Of a stretch of DNA of 64,000 bases, positions 1 to 8,700 are shown piece by piece. A program made the position numbers and the translations under genes. How positions within the stretch are numbered: the stretch's first letter is position 1; the number at the start of each line of letters is the position of its first letter. This DNA is from Actinomycetes bacterium (lineage in GTDB: Bacteria; Actinomycetota; Coriobacteriia; Coriobacteriales; Eggerthellaceae). The stretch lies in the NCBI GenBank assembly GCA_023394615.1, contig JAEXAI010000009.1:1-64000 (forward strand), written 5' to 3'. The notes beneath the pieces were generated by a model. That model saw only the letters and a program-made list of their open reading frames with translations, was not told where the DNA came from and did not search any database.

Positions 1-342
1 AAGTGAGATCTTGGTCTTTTACGTCTCGCGCCGCTTCCCCTTCAAGTGGGGGCGTACGCGTAAGACGAGGTTACATCTAGCTTCATTCTTCATTCGCAGT
101 ATCCGGTTTTCAAGGTTCTCCGCGGCCCGCCGGGGCCGCTCGCCCGCTTGCTGTCCGGCAAGCGCGCAAGGAAGTACTTTACTCTTGCTGTTGGCTGCTG
201 TCAAGAACTTTTTTCAGAAATTTTTGATTTCTTTCAAAGCTCATCTTGCGACCACTGCAAGCTGCTCAGGACTCAACGACCTTTGCAAGTGCTCCCCGCA
301 TGTGCGGCTTAGCTATAATACCATCAATCAAAAGTTTGCCAA
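1..342 (-). promoter_or_regulatory. Tandem promoters and leader of a probable rRNA operon
   Basis: Reading leftward there are two good sigma-70-type promoters. The first has TTGGCA (337-342), a 16-bp spacer and TATTAT (315-320). The second has TTGACA (199-204), a 17-bp spacer and TAAAGT (176-181). Downstream, around 100-120, the minus strand carries a CTTGAAAACCGGATA segment of the kind found in rRNA leaders and spacers, and no coding frame is convincing. Tandem strong promoters followed by a long non-coding leader are typical of rRNA operons. The rRNA itself would lie outside the window, so the assignment is inferred. No other gene is seen in this stretch. Confidence 0.55.
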
Positions 343-393
343 TACCCTATTTTCGGAATCTTCAAACCTTCAAAACTCGACATCGCACATGGT

Positions 394-2859
394 CTAGACG
401 TACTTCTTATAGAGTATGCGAATCGAATTCAATATGCACAGCATAGCCACCCCGACATCGGCAAAGACCGCCGCCCACATGGAGGCAACCCCCATAAATC
501 CCAGTACCATAACCGTTGCCTTCACGCCTAACGCGAACACGATGTTCTGCGTTGCTATAGCAGAAACCGTTTTTGCAATGCGCAGAGATTGGGGCACGGC
601 CAAAAGGCTCGAATGCATGAACACGACGTCTGCAGCCTCAATGGCGGCATCCGATCCGCTGCCCATGGCTGCACCCACATCAGCACCGGCTAACACTGGT
701 GCGTCGTTTATGCCGTCGCCCACGAACATGACCGGTCCGTACTTTTCACGCACAGACACAAGTGCATCGACTTTCTGATCGGGAAGCAGACGGGCGCGCA
801 CATCTTCAATACCCATGCGGGCGCCCACCTTTTCAGCAGCGTCCCTTGCATCACCTGTCAGCATGACCGTATGCAAACCATCTTTGTTCATGATAGATAC
901 GGCTTGTGCCGAATCAGGCTTGGGCTCATCGGCTATGAAGATGCTTCCTATATATGTGCCGTTTTGCGCCACATGCACGCACGTACCGATGAAGCTATCC
1001 TGCCCATCACCGGCAGCCGCCAAGTTGCTCACACCCGACTCGTTCAAAAACGATTCGTTTCCGCAAAGCACTTCGTTGGACTCGCTCTGGCTTGTGCTCA
1101 CGCGTGCCGACACCCCGCGACCGGCTGTTTCTCTCACATCCGCCGCCATGCCTTTGGGGAGCTTTCGCGCGACGGCTGCTGCAACAATACTAGCTGCTAT
1201 CGGATGGGTCGATGCGGACTCGGCAGCAGCAGCAGCCTCCAACACATCATCTTTTGAGACCCCTGGGACAGCAACGATACGGCGCACCTGAAACGTACCC
1301 TGTGTAATGGTGCCTGTTTTGTCCATAACCACGGCGCGCACGCACTTCAACGCTTCAATGGCGTTGCCTCCTTTAAATAGCACGCCCAATTTGCTGCCTG
1401 CGCCTATTCCTGCAAAAAACGAGAGCGGCACGGAAAGCACAATGGCGCACGGGCAGCTGATCACCAGAAACGTACAGGCTGTATACACCCATTGCTGCCA
1501 ATTTCCCGTGACAAACGAGGGAATGACAGCCGTTGCGAGGGCAATGGCGATGACCACAGGCGTGTAGATTTTCGCGAATCGCGTAATAAAACGCTGAATT
1601 TGAGGTTTGTTCGCAGAAGCGTTTTCCACTGAATCCAGAATACGCGTGACCATAGATTCCGAAAGCGGTTTATCCACGTGCAGTATTAAAAGACCCGATT
1701 CGTTCATGCATCCCGAGATGGCCTTGCTGCCACGCCCAACAGAAACAGGCACGGGCTCGCCGGTGACGGGGCTGGTGTCCAGGCGGCTCTCACCTTCCAC
1801 AATGGTGCCGTCGAGCGGAATGCGCTCGCCCGGCTTTATAAGCAGATAATCGCCCAGCACGGCATCTTGGGCGGGGATGGTGCGTACCTCGCGATTGCGT
1901 GCGGCCTCTTTATAAGAGACCAAACGATTCACCGTTTCAGGACGCATATCGACTGCTTCCATGATTTGGCTGCGGCTGCGGTCAACCGCCATATCCTCGA
2001 ACAACTCGCCGACGCGATAGAACAGCATGACGCCGACGGCTTCGGGAAACTGCTGGACACCTATAGCACCGAAGGTGGCAATCGACATAAGGAAATTCTC
2101 GTCAAACACCCGACCATGCCGCAGGTTACGGGCAGCGTGCAGCAACACCTTTCCACCCGCAACGACATAGGCGACAAGGAAAAGCGCCGATGCCAGATAT
2201 GCGTTGTCCGGCAAAACGAAACTGACTATTTCGCCTATCACGAACAAAAGAGCGGAAGCTACGATGGACACGATGTCGCGTTTGCGCTCAGCTTTTCCCG
2301 ATTCTTCGGGATCCATATCGCGCAGGCCTGCGGCTGTGGCGCTTTCGGTCTGGGCCTCTGCTTTGACAAGTGCGGGGTCTTCCCCATCGCAGACATGTTC
2401 GCCGGGCGTTTCCACGCAGGCGCTTTTTTTGGAATCTTCTTGTTGCAATACCCGCACGTCGTCATCTATCGTGCGGCATACCTGCTGAAACGTTTCCCTC
2501 ATCTGATCGGGATGGGGGCAAGTCACGCGTAGCTGCTTCGTTGCATAGGTGATATCGGCTCGCTCCATACGAGGCAATCTTGCCAGTTTTTCTTCCATTT
2601 CCGCTGCGCAATGAGCGCAATCCAGGTTCTGTACGTAGTAAATGCGCGACTCGCGCGGACAGTCATCCGAAGGGCCTCCGCAAATCGGACAAACGTCATG
2701 CGAGCCGTTGTTCCTTTGCAAGGGACTGTCACTTTGCGAAGCGCTACCGCGTTGCGAGGGATTGTCACTTTGCGAAGCGCTACCGCGTTGCGAGGGATTG
2801 CCACTTTGCGAAGCGCTACCGCGTTGCGACATACTATTGCTTTTCACCGCATCAAACAT
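394..2859 (-). CDS. cadA: Zn/Cd/Pb-exporting P1B-type ATPase
   Basis: Membrane pump that uses ATP to expel divalent soft metals such as Zn2+, Cd2+ or Pb2+. The order is a low-complexity N-terminus of 12-residue repeats, a CPICGGPSDDC cysteine cluster (about residues 55-65), a heavy-metal-associated domain with LDCAHC (about 80), transmembrane segments, the ion-binding CPC (about 468), the phosphorylated DKTGT (about 512), STHP, GDGINDAP (about 710), and a last helix pair with the K...W.AV.AD.G pattern that marks the Zn/Cd subgroup rather than copper pumps. The full-length start sits 2 bp after the stop of the ArsR gene and has a GAGAGG ribosome site, so the two are co-transcribed. Metal specificity is inferred from motifs only. 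Confidence 0.9.
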   Translation of the reverse strand: MFDAVKSNSMSQRGSASQSGNPSQRGSASQSDNPSQRGSASQSDSPLQRNNGSHDVCPICGGPSDDCPRESRIYYVQNLDCAHCAAEMEEKLARLPRMERADITYATKQLRVTCPHPDQMRETFQQVCRTIDDDVRVLQQEDSKKSACVETPGEHVCDGEDPALVKAEAQTESATAAGLRDMDPEESGKAERKRDIVSIVASALLFVIGEIVSFVLPDNAYLASALFLVAYVVAGGKVLLHAARNLRHGRVFDENFLMSIATFGAIGVQQFPEAVGVMLFYRVGELFEDMAVDRSRSQIMEAVDMRPETVNRLVSYKEAARNREVRTIPAQDAVLGDYLLIKPGERIPLDGTIVEGESRLDTSPVTGEPVPVSVGRGSKAISGCMNESGLLILHVDKPLSESMVTRILDSVENASANKPQIQRFITRFAKIYTPVVIAIALATAVIPSFVTGNWQQWVYTACTFLVISCPCAIVLSVPLSFFAGIGAGSKLGVLFKGGNAIEALKCVRAVVMDKTGTITQGTFQVRRIVAVPGVSKDDVLEAAAAAESASTHPIAASIVAAAVARKLPKGMAADVRETAGRGVSARVSTSQSESNEVLCGNESFLNESGVSNLAAAGDGQDSFIGTCVHVAQNGTYIGSIFIADEPKPDSAQAVSIMNKDGLHTVMLTGDARDAAEKVGARMGIEDVRARLLPDQKVDALVSVREKYGPVMFVGDGINDAPVLAGADVGAAMGSGSDAAIEAADVVFMHSSLLAVPQSLRIAKTVSAIATQNIVFALGVKATVMVLGFMGVASMWAAVFADVGVAMLCILNSIRILYKKYV
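2729..2829. repeat. 36-bp tandem repeat inside the cadA-like gene
   Basis: About 2.8 near-identical copies of a 36-bp unit (2729-2764, 2765-2800, 2801-2829) encode SQRGSASQSDNP-type 12-residue repeats at the extreme N-terminus of the metal ATPase. The unit length is a multiple of three, so copy-number changes would keep the frame. Confidence 0.9.
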
Positions 2860-2861
2860 GG

Positions 2862-3221
2862 CTACCTCTCATTCACGTGCTGCATGCCAATAGCCATGAT
2901 GGCGTTTACATGTTCGTCGTCAAGCGAGTAGTAGACGACTTTGCCGTCTTTGCGCGATCGCACCAGCTTTGCCGCACGCAGAGCCTTCAATTGATGAGAG
3001 ACTGCAGATTGCGTCATGTCCAAAAGCACAGACAGATCGTTCACGCAAAGCTCGTTGCAGCTCAGCGCGCTCAGAATACGCACGCGCGTCGAATCGCCAA
3101 AAACCTTGAACAGCTCGGCCAAATCGAACAGTACTTCGTCGTCGGGCATTTTAGAAGCCACATTTTTCACGACAGCAGGATTCAGAGACTCTTCATTTGT
3201 CTGCTGCTTTTCTTTAACCAT
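2862..3221 (-). CDS. ArsR/SmtB-family metal-sensing repressor (CadC-like)
   Basis: A 119-residue winged-helix repressor, expected to leave its operator when it binds metal and so switch on the ATPase gene that follows. The helix-turn-helix is DLSVLLDMTQSAVSHQLKAL and the wing is RSRKDGKVVYYSL. The last helix has DxH...HxxE (DDEH ... QHVNE), the alpha-5 zinc site of SmtB-type sensors, and ELCVND puts a cysteine where CadC-type proteins bind soft metal. I chose the ATG at 3221 because it has GAAGAAGGG about 7 bp upstream. A TTG at 3287 would add 22 poorly conserved residues and lies in the operator. It forms an operon with the downstream pump. Confidence 0.88.
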   Translation of the reverse strand: MVKEKQQTNEESLNPAVVKNVASKMPDDEVLFDLAELFKVFGDSTRVRILSALSCNELCVNDLSVLLDMTQSAVSHQLKALRAAKLVRSRKDGKVVYYSLDDEHVNAIMAIGMQHVNER

Positions 3222-3285
3222 CTCGTTTCCCTTCTTCGGGTGATGCGCGCTCCAAAGAGGAGTGGCGCAACGTTCATCCAAATTC

Positions 3286-3347
3286 AATTGAACATTTGCT
3301 CATATGTTTGATTGTTCAAATATAGGGAATAGAAGCGTGCGTGTCAA
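3286..3347 (-). promoter_or_regulatory. Promoter and ArsR-type operator of the cad operon
   Basis: The -35 is TTGACA (3342-3347) and the -10 is TATATT (3319-3324), separated by exactly 17 bp. Just downstream, 3286-3305 contains an imperfect inverted repeat with half-sites ATATGAGCA and AATTGAACA separated by 2 bp, matching the 12-2-12 layout of SmtB/ArsR operators. Binding there would block elongation or polymerase escape. The role is inferred from layout and neighbourhood. Confidence 0.75.
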
Positions 3348-3495
3348 TAGCAGAGTCGAGAGATTAGCGCGGGATTGCCAAAAGCCGAGTGCTTGAAAGC
3401 CACAGGTCGCTGAAGACCGAGTACTGAATTGGTTGCATTTCGGAAGTTGGTGAGTGGACCCCGGCTACAAGATGCGGAACTCGGCGATTCACGTT

Positions 3496-3646
3496 TTGTC
3501 AATCAGACCCGCTATGTGCGATTTGGGGGCAAGACATTCTCTGAGTGATTTTCACCACCTGCGCAAACGCAGAGCATCGCCCTCCGGCATTGCGAAATAG
3601 CCTGGATTTGCCAGCAAAAATCGCACATAGCGGGTCTGATTGACAA
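3496..3646. repeat. Perfect 29-bp inverted repeat around 93 bp
   Basis: The arm at 3496-3524 is the exact reverse complement of the arm at 3618-3646, with 93 bp between. The arms contain CAGACCCGCTATGTGCGATT and its complement. There is no convincing frame inside or nearby, and no transposase. The 3348-3762 stretch otherwise holds nothing I can name. It could be a small non-autonomous mobile element, or the stem of a long structured RNA. I see no clear target-site duplication. Confidence 0.8.
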
Positions 3647-3762
3647 TTCCTGTTTTGCGCAACTCGAGTCTTGGAGGTGCGCCGATTCAAAGGACCCAGC
3701 CTGCTGACAAGAAAGAAAGCAGCCGCGAATGAATGACGAGGCAAATATGCCGCACAATGAAA

Positions 3763-3794
3763 ACGGGCCAAACGTTTATATGCGTTTGACCCGT
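3763..3794 (-). terminator. Hairpin downstream of tRNA-Val
   Basis: On the minus strand a 12-bp stem (ACGGGTCAAACG with CGTTTGGCCCGT, one G-T pair) is followed by TTTCATT, a weak T-rich tail. It lies 8 bp past the CCA end of the tRNA and fits a factor-independent terminator. Confidence 0.65.
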
Positions 3795-3802
3795 ACATGC
3801 TC

Positions 3803-3877
3803 TGGTGGGCGATACTGGGTTCGAACCAGTGGCCTAATGCTTGTAAGGCATTTGCGCTCCCGCTGCGCCAATCGCCC
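3803..3877 (-). tRNA. tRNA-Val (anticodon UAC)
   Basis: A full cloverleaf can be drawn on the minus strand. The acceptor stem is GGGCGAT/ATCGCCC, the D stem GCGC/GCGC, the anticodon stem AATGC/GCATT with loop CTTACAA (anticodon TAC at positions 34-36), and the T stem ACTGG/CCAGT with loop TTCGAAC. The discriminator is A, and CCA is encoded in the genome (3803-3805). It reads GUA and probably other GUN valine codons. A plausible promoter (TTGCGG, 17 bp, CAAAAT) lies about 20-50 bp upstream. 3878-4111 holds nothing else recognisable. Confidence 0.95.
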
Positions 3878-4111
3878 GATGCGTTGGCTCATTTTGCCAC
3901 AAGACACCGGTTTCCGCAAGTAAGAAGATATTCAGTGCACACATGAGGTTCCAATGAAGGCATGGCGTTGATTGCAAAAGTAGCGCAGGTTTGGCAATCA
4001 ACCAATGAAAGCATGGAGCCATGGCGTGCCCCCACGAATATCGCGCGCATGCGGCACACACTCACATATATCACGCACGTGCCAACCTTGATTGATCTTA
4101 GCGTTGAAGTG

Positions 4112-4789
4112 TTATCCCAGCAGACCGTCAAGGACCGAACTGCCGGATTGTACCGTAATCACCGACGAGAAGGCTTCCGCCACTGAACCATCCGCATTCA
4201 ATATATACATAGTAGGAAGGTAATAGGCTCGTCCAGCCCTAGACGCTTCCATCGTCGTATCAAAGTAAATAGGATACGTATAGCCGTGGTCAGATTTGAA
4301 AGCCTTGCCGCTGTTGATGGTCTCACGAGAGCCATCAACGCTGTCAATCATCATGAAATTCACGCGGTCGCCGTATTTTTCGTAGAGCGTCTGCACGTCA
4401 GGGGCCTCTTTGGTGCAGCTGGGACACCAGCTCGCCCAAAAGCCCAGAACGGTTGGCTTGCCCTGCATCGAGGATAGCTTTATCTCAGCACCATTTTCAT
4501 CGACTACCGTGAAATCCGCTATCGCCGACGTTTTAGACGAAGACGTAGAGGACGAGGAAGAGGACGAAGATGAGCTGCCGGATTGTGCGCTGCTCGTACC
4601 CTGCGAACTGCTCGTGCCCTGTGAATTGTCGGATTGCGTTGTGCCTGACTGCGTGTTACTCGATTGCGTTGTCTGCTCCGAGGACTTAGACCCACCACTC
4701 ACAACTAAAGCGTTGTACGCTGCAACTGCGACAACGATAATCACGACCAGAATGACTGCTGCGATAATCGCGTTGCGCTTTTCTTTCAT
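4112..4789 (-). CDS. Membrane-anchored thioredoxin-like protein (TlpA/ResA type)
   Basis: A 225-residue thiol-disulfide oxidoreductase expected to face the outside of the cell membrane. Residues 5-27 form one hydrophobic anchor. A 60-residue Ser/Thr/Gln linker follows, then a thioredoxin fold with GFWASWCPSC (active-site CPSC) and the usual FMMIDSVDG strand. The start at 4789 has AAAGGAAACGTT before it; a longer frame from 4834 lacks a ribosome site. The gene follows ccdA, the transmembrane protein that feeds electrons to such thioredoxins, so the pair likely keeps exported cysteines or cytochrome haem-binding cysteines reduced. Confidence 0.88.
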   Translation of the reverse strand: MKEKRNAIIAAVILVVIIVVAVAAYNALVVSGGSKSSEQTTQSSNTQSGTTQSDNSQGTSSSQGTSSAQSGSSSSSSSSSSTSSSKTSAIADFTVVDENGAEIKLSSMQGKPTVLGFWASWCPSCTKEAPDVQTLYEKYGDRVNFMMIDSVDGSRETINSGKAFKSDHGYTYPIYFDTTMEASRAGRAYYLPTMYILNADGSVAEAFSSVITVQSGSSVLDGLLG

Positions 4790-4856
4790 AACGTTTCCTT
4801 TCTTGCGCTCCAACCAATCGAATCGGGCTAGCAAATAGTCTGTAGGGCCACGCCCA

Positions 4857-5621
4857 TCAGCTCAGAGCAGCCATCCACAGCCCCAGATAACCCGTTGCCA
4901 TCAAAGCACCGACCGCGATGAGCAGCGCCCCGCACACTTTGTTTATCACGTCATAGTGCTGCTTCACCCACGTAAAAGCGCCTTCCAACCGATCGATTAG
5001 AACAGCCGTCAGCACAAAGGGGATGCCGAGCCCGAGCGAATAACACACCAGAAGCGCGATGCCTTGAAAAGTTGAACCCGTTGTGGCCGCCAACGTAAGA
5101 GCCGATCCCAGAAATGCGCCCACGCACGGCGTCCACCCAATGGAAAAGACCATGCCGAACAGAATCGAAGACCAGAACCCGCGCGGCACGTTGCTGGATT
5201 TTGGAGACAGCACTCGATTGAGCGCGGGAATCTTCAGAATGCCTGCGTAGTTCAGCCCGAACACGATAACGACAATACCGCACACTGCGTTCAGGATTCC
5301 TTGATGCTGGCTGAAAACGCCGCCAAGCGCTCCGGCAAAGGCGCCCAGCGCACAGAACACCACTGTGAAACCTAAAACGAAACCGAGTGCGCATCGAAGC
5401 GTCCGCCGAAGGCGCACTGCACTCGCGCTTGCGTCCATGCCGCCAGCATCATCCGAAGTCAAAGGCGCACTTGCTGTCGAAGCTGCACCTGCTTGCGCCC
5501 CAGCGCTCTTGATGTCTTCTGCTCCGCCGGCAAAGTATGCCACATAAACGGGAAGAAGCGGCAATAGGCAGGGGGAAACAAATGTGACGATTCCTTCTAG
5601 AAGCGTTATCAGATACTCCAA
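4857..5621 (-). CDS. ccdA: CcdA-type transmembrane thiol reductant transporter
   Basis: Polytopic membrane protein that moves reducing equivalents from cytoplasmic thioredoxin to extracytoplasmic partners. The paired redox cysteines are visible in FVSPCLLPLLP (first helix) and GWTPCVGAFLG (fourth). The length, about 254 residues, fits the CcdA half of DsbD. A ribosome site AAGGGG sits 6 bp before a TTG at 5621, giving MEYLITLLEGIVTF; a GTG at 5627 is the alternative. A low-complexity Ala/Ser loop separates helices 1-2 from 3. It lies between the MATE gene (39 bp upstream) and the thioredoxin-like gene and is likely co-transcribed with both. Confidence 0.88.
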   Translation of the reverse strand: MEYLITLLEGIVTFVSPCLLPLLPVYVAYFAGGAEDIKSAGAQAGAASTASAPLTSDDAGGMDASASAVRLRRTLRCALGFVLGFTVVFCALGAFAGALGGVFSQHQGILNAVCGIVVIVFGLNYAGILKIPALNRVLSPKSSNVPRGFWSSILFGMVFSIGWTPCVGAFLGSALTLAATTGSTFQGIALLVCYSLGLGIPFVLTAVLIDRLEGAFTWVKQHYDVINKVCGALLIAVGALMATGYLGLWMAALS

Positions 5622-5659
5622 GGCCACCCCTTTCTTATTCTCTTTTATTGCTATGGGAA

Positions 5660-7030
5660 CTATATCATATTCGAAGAATCGTCCGAGCTGCAGCGAAGAC
5701 GCTTCTCGCGCTGCTCCTTCATATGCACATCGAAATACGTGCGATTCTTCCGGATAAGTACTACGCCAAGTGTAGAAACCACAATTTGCGCAGCCACAAC
5801 GGTAAGCCATACGCCGTCAAGTCCCAGCAAATTCGGCAGTAACAGCGAGAAAAGCACCATGCACACAGCTTCGCCGATGATGAGCACCGAAGCGCTTTGC
5901 GCACATTCTGCCGCATAGAAAAACGATGTGCTGGCATGGGAAATGCCGTAGAATCCCAAAGCCAACGAGAACAGCAGCATGCCTCGGACGAGCACATGTG
6001 TCGCCTCCGCTGAAATACCGAAGATATCCGCCAACTGCAAGCAGAACGCGTTGAGCAGCACCATGCCCAAAAGGCCGATGGACACGGCGATGACGTAATT
6101 CGTACGCCGCAGCGCGAGCACGTTTTTACGATCGCCTGCGCCATAGCATGTGCTGACCAGCGGTTGGGATCCATCATTGACTCCCTGGATGACCCATTGC
6201 ACAGCCACGGCCATATACGATATGACCGCAAATGCCGCCTGCGCCGTCGCTCCGCCTTCTGCTTGGGCGGTAATGTTCACCACGACCGTTGTTACTTCGG
6301 GAAGCAGCGTCAACGCGAAAGGCGCAAAACCTATCTTGAGTGTTTTTGCCACGAGCGCGCGATACAGCTTCAAGTCAGTCCGCGGAACGCGATTGATTTT
6401 CTTCGCGAAAAAATAGATGCCGAAACAGAACACGAGCACCTGTGACGCCACGGTAGAAAGAGCCGCGCCAACAACCCCCCACCCCAGAAAGATGACCGTT
6501 ATCAAATCCAGTAGGCAATTCAGAAGACCACCCGTAGACAGGGCCACGAGTGCGAACATCACTTTTCCCTTGCTGCGGATAAGAGGGATGCAACCCGACG
6601 CCATCACTTGGAAGAACGCCCCCCAAGCAATGACCGACAAATAGTCTTGCGCCATCTGAAGAATTTGGTCGCGGCCGCCGATCACATACAGGAGCGGCTG
6701 ACCGAAAAGCAGCAGGACTACCATGATAGGCACGCTTGACAGAGCCAAAAGAGACAACGTATGACCCACGGCCGCACGCGATGACTCTTTGCTCCCCTCG
6801 CCGAGCCGCACAGAAGATATAACGGCGCCGCCCATACCGATACCCGTGCCCGCCGCTAAAACTACCGCGACCAAAGGCCAAGCCACGCAGATTCCGGCAA
6901 GGCCCGCATCCCCCACCATTTGTCCGACGAAAAGCCCGTCGACGATACTGTATATACCTGACAAGACGAAGGAGACCATCGAGGGAATGATGTATCGCAG
7001 ATATATTTTGAACATGTGCCTGTCTAGCAT
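5660..7030 (-). CDS. MATE-family multidrug/cation efflux protein
   Basis: A 456-residue integral membrane antiporter with about 12 hydrophobic segments in two homologous halves. The first half has the MATE-typical DGLFVGQMVGDAGLAG after helix 1. It would exchange organic cations or drugs for Na+ or H+. The chosen start (7030) follows AAAGGAGACCTC; the frame is open further upstream but has no ribosome site. First gene of a likely MATE-ccdA-thioredoxin operon. The substrate is unknown. Confidence 0.88.
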   Translation of the reverse strand: MLDRHMFKIYLRYIIPSMVSFVLSGIYSIVDGLFVGQMVGDAGLAGICVAWPLVAVVLAAGTGIGMGGAVISSVRLGEGSKESSRAAVGHTLSLLALSSVPIMVVLLLFGQPLLYVIGGRDQILQMAQDYLSVIAWGAFFQVMASGCIPLIRSKGKVMFALVALSTGGLLNCLLDLITVIFLGWGVVGAALSTVASQVLVFCFGIYFFAKKINRVPRTDLKLYRALVAKTLKIGFAPFALTLLPEVTTVVVNITAQAEGGATAQAAFAVISYMAVAVQWVIQGVNDGSQPLVSTCYGAGDRKNVLALRRTNYVIAVSIGLLGMVLLNAFCLQLADIFGISAEATHVLVRGMLLFSLALGFYGISHASTSFFYAAECAQSASVLIIGEAVCMVLFSLLLPNLLGLDGVWLTVVAAQIVVSTLGVVLIRKNRTYFDVHMKEQREKRLRCSSDDSSNMI

Positions 7031-7101
7031 GAGGTCTCCTTTCTCTTTCTTCGTTGACCAAGCCGAAAGCATGCATGCATTAGAGCGGGACATTATCATA
7101 T

Positions 7102-7740
7102 TTGTGCTATCGTATTCAATCCTTGACAAGTTGTGCGAAACTCACAACGGAGCAAAACGAACATCAGAGGAGGAAACGAGTCATCGAAATACTCGAAATC
7201 ATATTGATAGGCATCGCGCTGTCCGCCGACGCTATGAGCGTGACCATCTGCAATATGCTGGCCAATCCTAACCTTGCGCGCAGTCGTCGCATTGCCATGC
7301 CGATACTTTTCGGCGCATTTCAAGGGGCCATGCCCGTGATAGGGTATTATGCTGGATCGCTGGCGTCCGATTTCATCGAATCATACGCGGGCATCATATC
7401 GCTTGTCATTCTAGGCGCCATCGGATCGAAGATGATATGGGATGCCTTCCACGAAGATGAGGCTGCCGACGAAGAAGCGGTGCGCAACCACATCGGCTAT
7501 TCGGTTTTGCTGCTGCAGGCAGTCGCCACCAGCATAGATGCATTCGCAGTGGGAGTGTCATTCGCAGCCACGGGGGCGGATATCTGGCTTGCTGGAGGCA
7601 TCATCGCAGCGTGCACGTTCATTCTGTGTTTCGCCATGCTTTTCGTCGGTCGCCGATTCGGAGCAGCTTTAGGCACCAAGGCACAGGTCATCGGCGGTAT
7701 CATACTGATTGCAATCGGAATCAAGGCGCTTCTTTTTTAA
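7102..7740 (+). CDS. mntP: MntP-type manganese exporter
   Basis: A small six-helix membrane protein that lowers cytoplasmic Mn2+. Both conserved aspartate motifs are present, LSADAMSV in helix 1 and SIDAFAVGVSF in helix 4. The start is unclear. The best ribosome site (GAGGAGG, 7167-7173) is followed by GTC-ATC at 7180-7185, and homologues begin exactly there, but that is not a normal start codon. The first conventional in-frame codons are TTG at 7102 (used here) or 7123, which would add about 20-27 non-conserved residues. The gene is divergent from the MATE gene. I see no manganese riboswitch upstream. Confidence 0.82.
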   Translation: MCYRIQSLTSCAKLTTEQNEHQRRKRVIEILEIILIGIALSADAMSVTICNMLANPNLARSRRIAMPILFGAFQGAMPVIGYYAGSLASDFIESYAGIISLVILGAIGSKMIWDAFHEDEAADEEAVRNHIGYSVLLLQAVATSIDAFAVGVSFAATGADIWLAGGIIAACTFILCFAMLFVGRRFGAALGTKAQVIGGIILIAIGIKALLF

Positions 7741-7835
7741 CGGACGCGCGTGCCGGTGCGGTCGCCTGTTGTTTAGGGGCCCTACCAAGTGTATGCGCTG
7801 TTTAAAGCGCTGCTCGTATTCGCAGGAGGCATCAT

Positions 7836-8591
7836 ATGGCCACTCAGAAAACCACGCAACAGAGCGCAGATTTAAAGCGCGAGCGCGAAGAACTGCGCAA
7901 GCTGGTTGAATCAAGCAAGCGCGTCGTGTTCTTCGGTGGCGCGGGTGTGTCAACGGAAAGCGGCATCCCCGATTTTCGCAGCGCGCAAGGTATCTACAAC
8001 CAAAAGTATCCCTACCCTCCCGAGACGATTGTATCCCATACGTTTTTCGTGGAACATCCCGACGCGTTCTACGAATTCTATCGCCAGAAAATGGTATTCC
8101 CCGACGCACAACCCAACCCATGCCATCGCACGTTAGCGCGCTTGGAGGCCGAAGGTATCGTGCGTGCCGTGGTTACGCAGAACATAGACGGACTGCACCA
8201 AGCCGCTGGAAGCAAGAACGTCTTCGAGCTGCATGGCTCGATTCACCGCAACCATTGCGTTGACTGCTCAGCGCGTTTTGGCCTTGATGCCGTGGTGTCG
8301 AGCGCAGGCATACCCCGATGCACGAAGTGCGGCGGCATCATAAAGCCCGATGTGGTGCTCTACGAAGAACCGCTGGACGACCGCGTGGTCGAAGGTGCTA
8401 TCGACGCAATCGCCAACGCTGACATGTTGATAGTGGCGGGCACCAGTCTTGCGGTATATCCGGCCGCAAGCTTCTTGGGATTTTTTCATGGCGACACGCT
8501 GGCGCTCGTGAACAGGACAGAAACACCGCTCGACGAACGCGCCGATTTCCTTTCAAGGCAGAATATCGGCGCCATCATGGACTGGCAGTAG
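7836..8591 (+). CDS. cobB: NAD-dependent protein deacylase (sirtuin)
   Basis: A 251-residue Sir2-family enzyme that removes acetyl or other acyl groups from lysines using NAD+. Motifs in order are GGAGVSTESGIPDFRS (NAD binding), TQNIDGLHQAAG, the catalytic-histidine ELHGS, two zinc-binding CxxC pairs (CVDC and CTKC), and GTSLAVYPA. The start at 7836 has GGAGG 6 bp upstream. It stands alone between mntP and the small RNA candidate; a 95-bp gap from mntP leaves room for its own promoter. Confidence 0.93.
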   Translation: MATQKTTQQSADLKREREELRKLVESSKRVVFFGGAGVSTESGIPDFRSAQGIYNQKYPYPPETIVSHTFFVEHPDAFYEFYRQKMVFPDAQPNPCHRTLARLEAEGIVRAVVTQNIDGLHQAAGSKNVFELHGSIHRNHCVDCSARFGLDAVVSSAGIPRCTKCGGIIKPDVVLYEEPLDDRVVEGAIDAIANADMLIVAGTSLAVYPAASFLGFFHGDTLALVNRTETPLDERADFLSRQNIGAIMDWQ

Positions 8592-8666
8592 GGGATATTG
8601 GGGACCAATTGCCGTCGAACTTGTCATCTAATCGTAAACTACTTACAAAGTCCCAGTTCAGCGCTG

Positions 8667-8694
8667 TTCACAAAATTCATTGTTCGAGTATAAT
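8667..8694 (+). promoter_or_regulatory. Promoter of the small RNA candidate
   Basis: TTCACA (8667-8672), a 16-bp spacer and a perfect TATAAT (8689-8694) predict transcription from about 8701, directly into the hairpin series. Confidence 0.7.
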
Positions 8695-8700
8695 GTTTGA

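Noticed and set aside
3496..3646. Insertion sequence
   Set aside because: No transposase frame and no target-site duplication; kept only as an inverted repeat.
7000..7182. Manganese (yybP-ykoY) riboswitch before mntP
   Set aside because: None of the conserved loop sequences could be found in the short upstream region.
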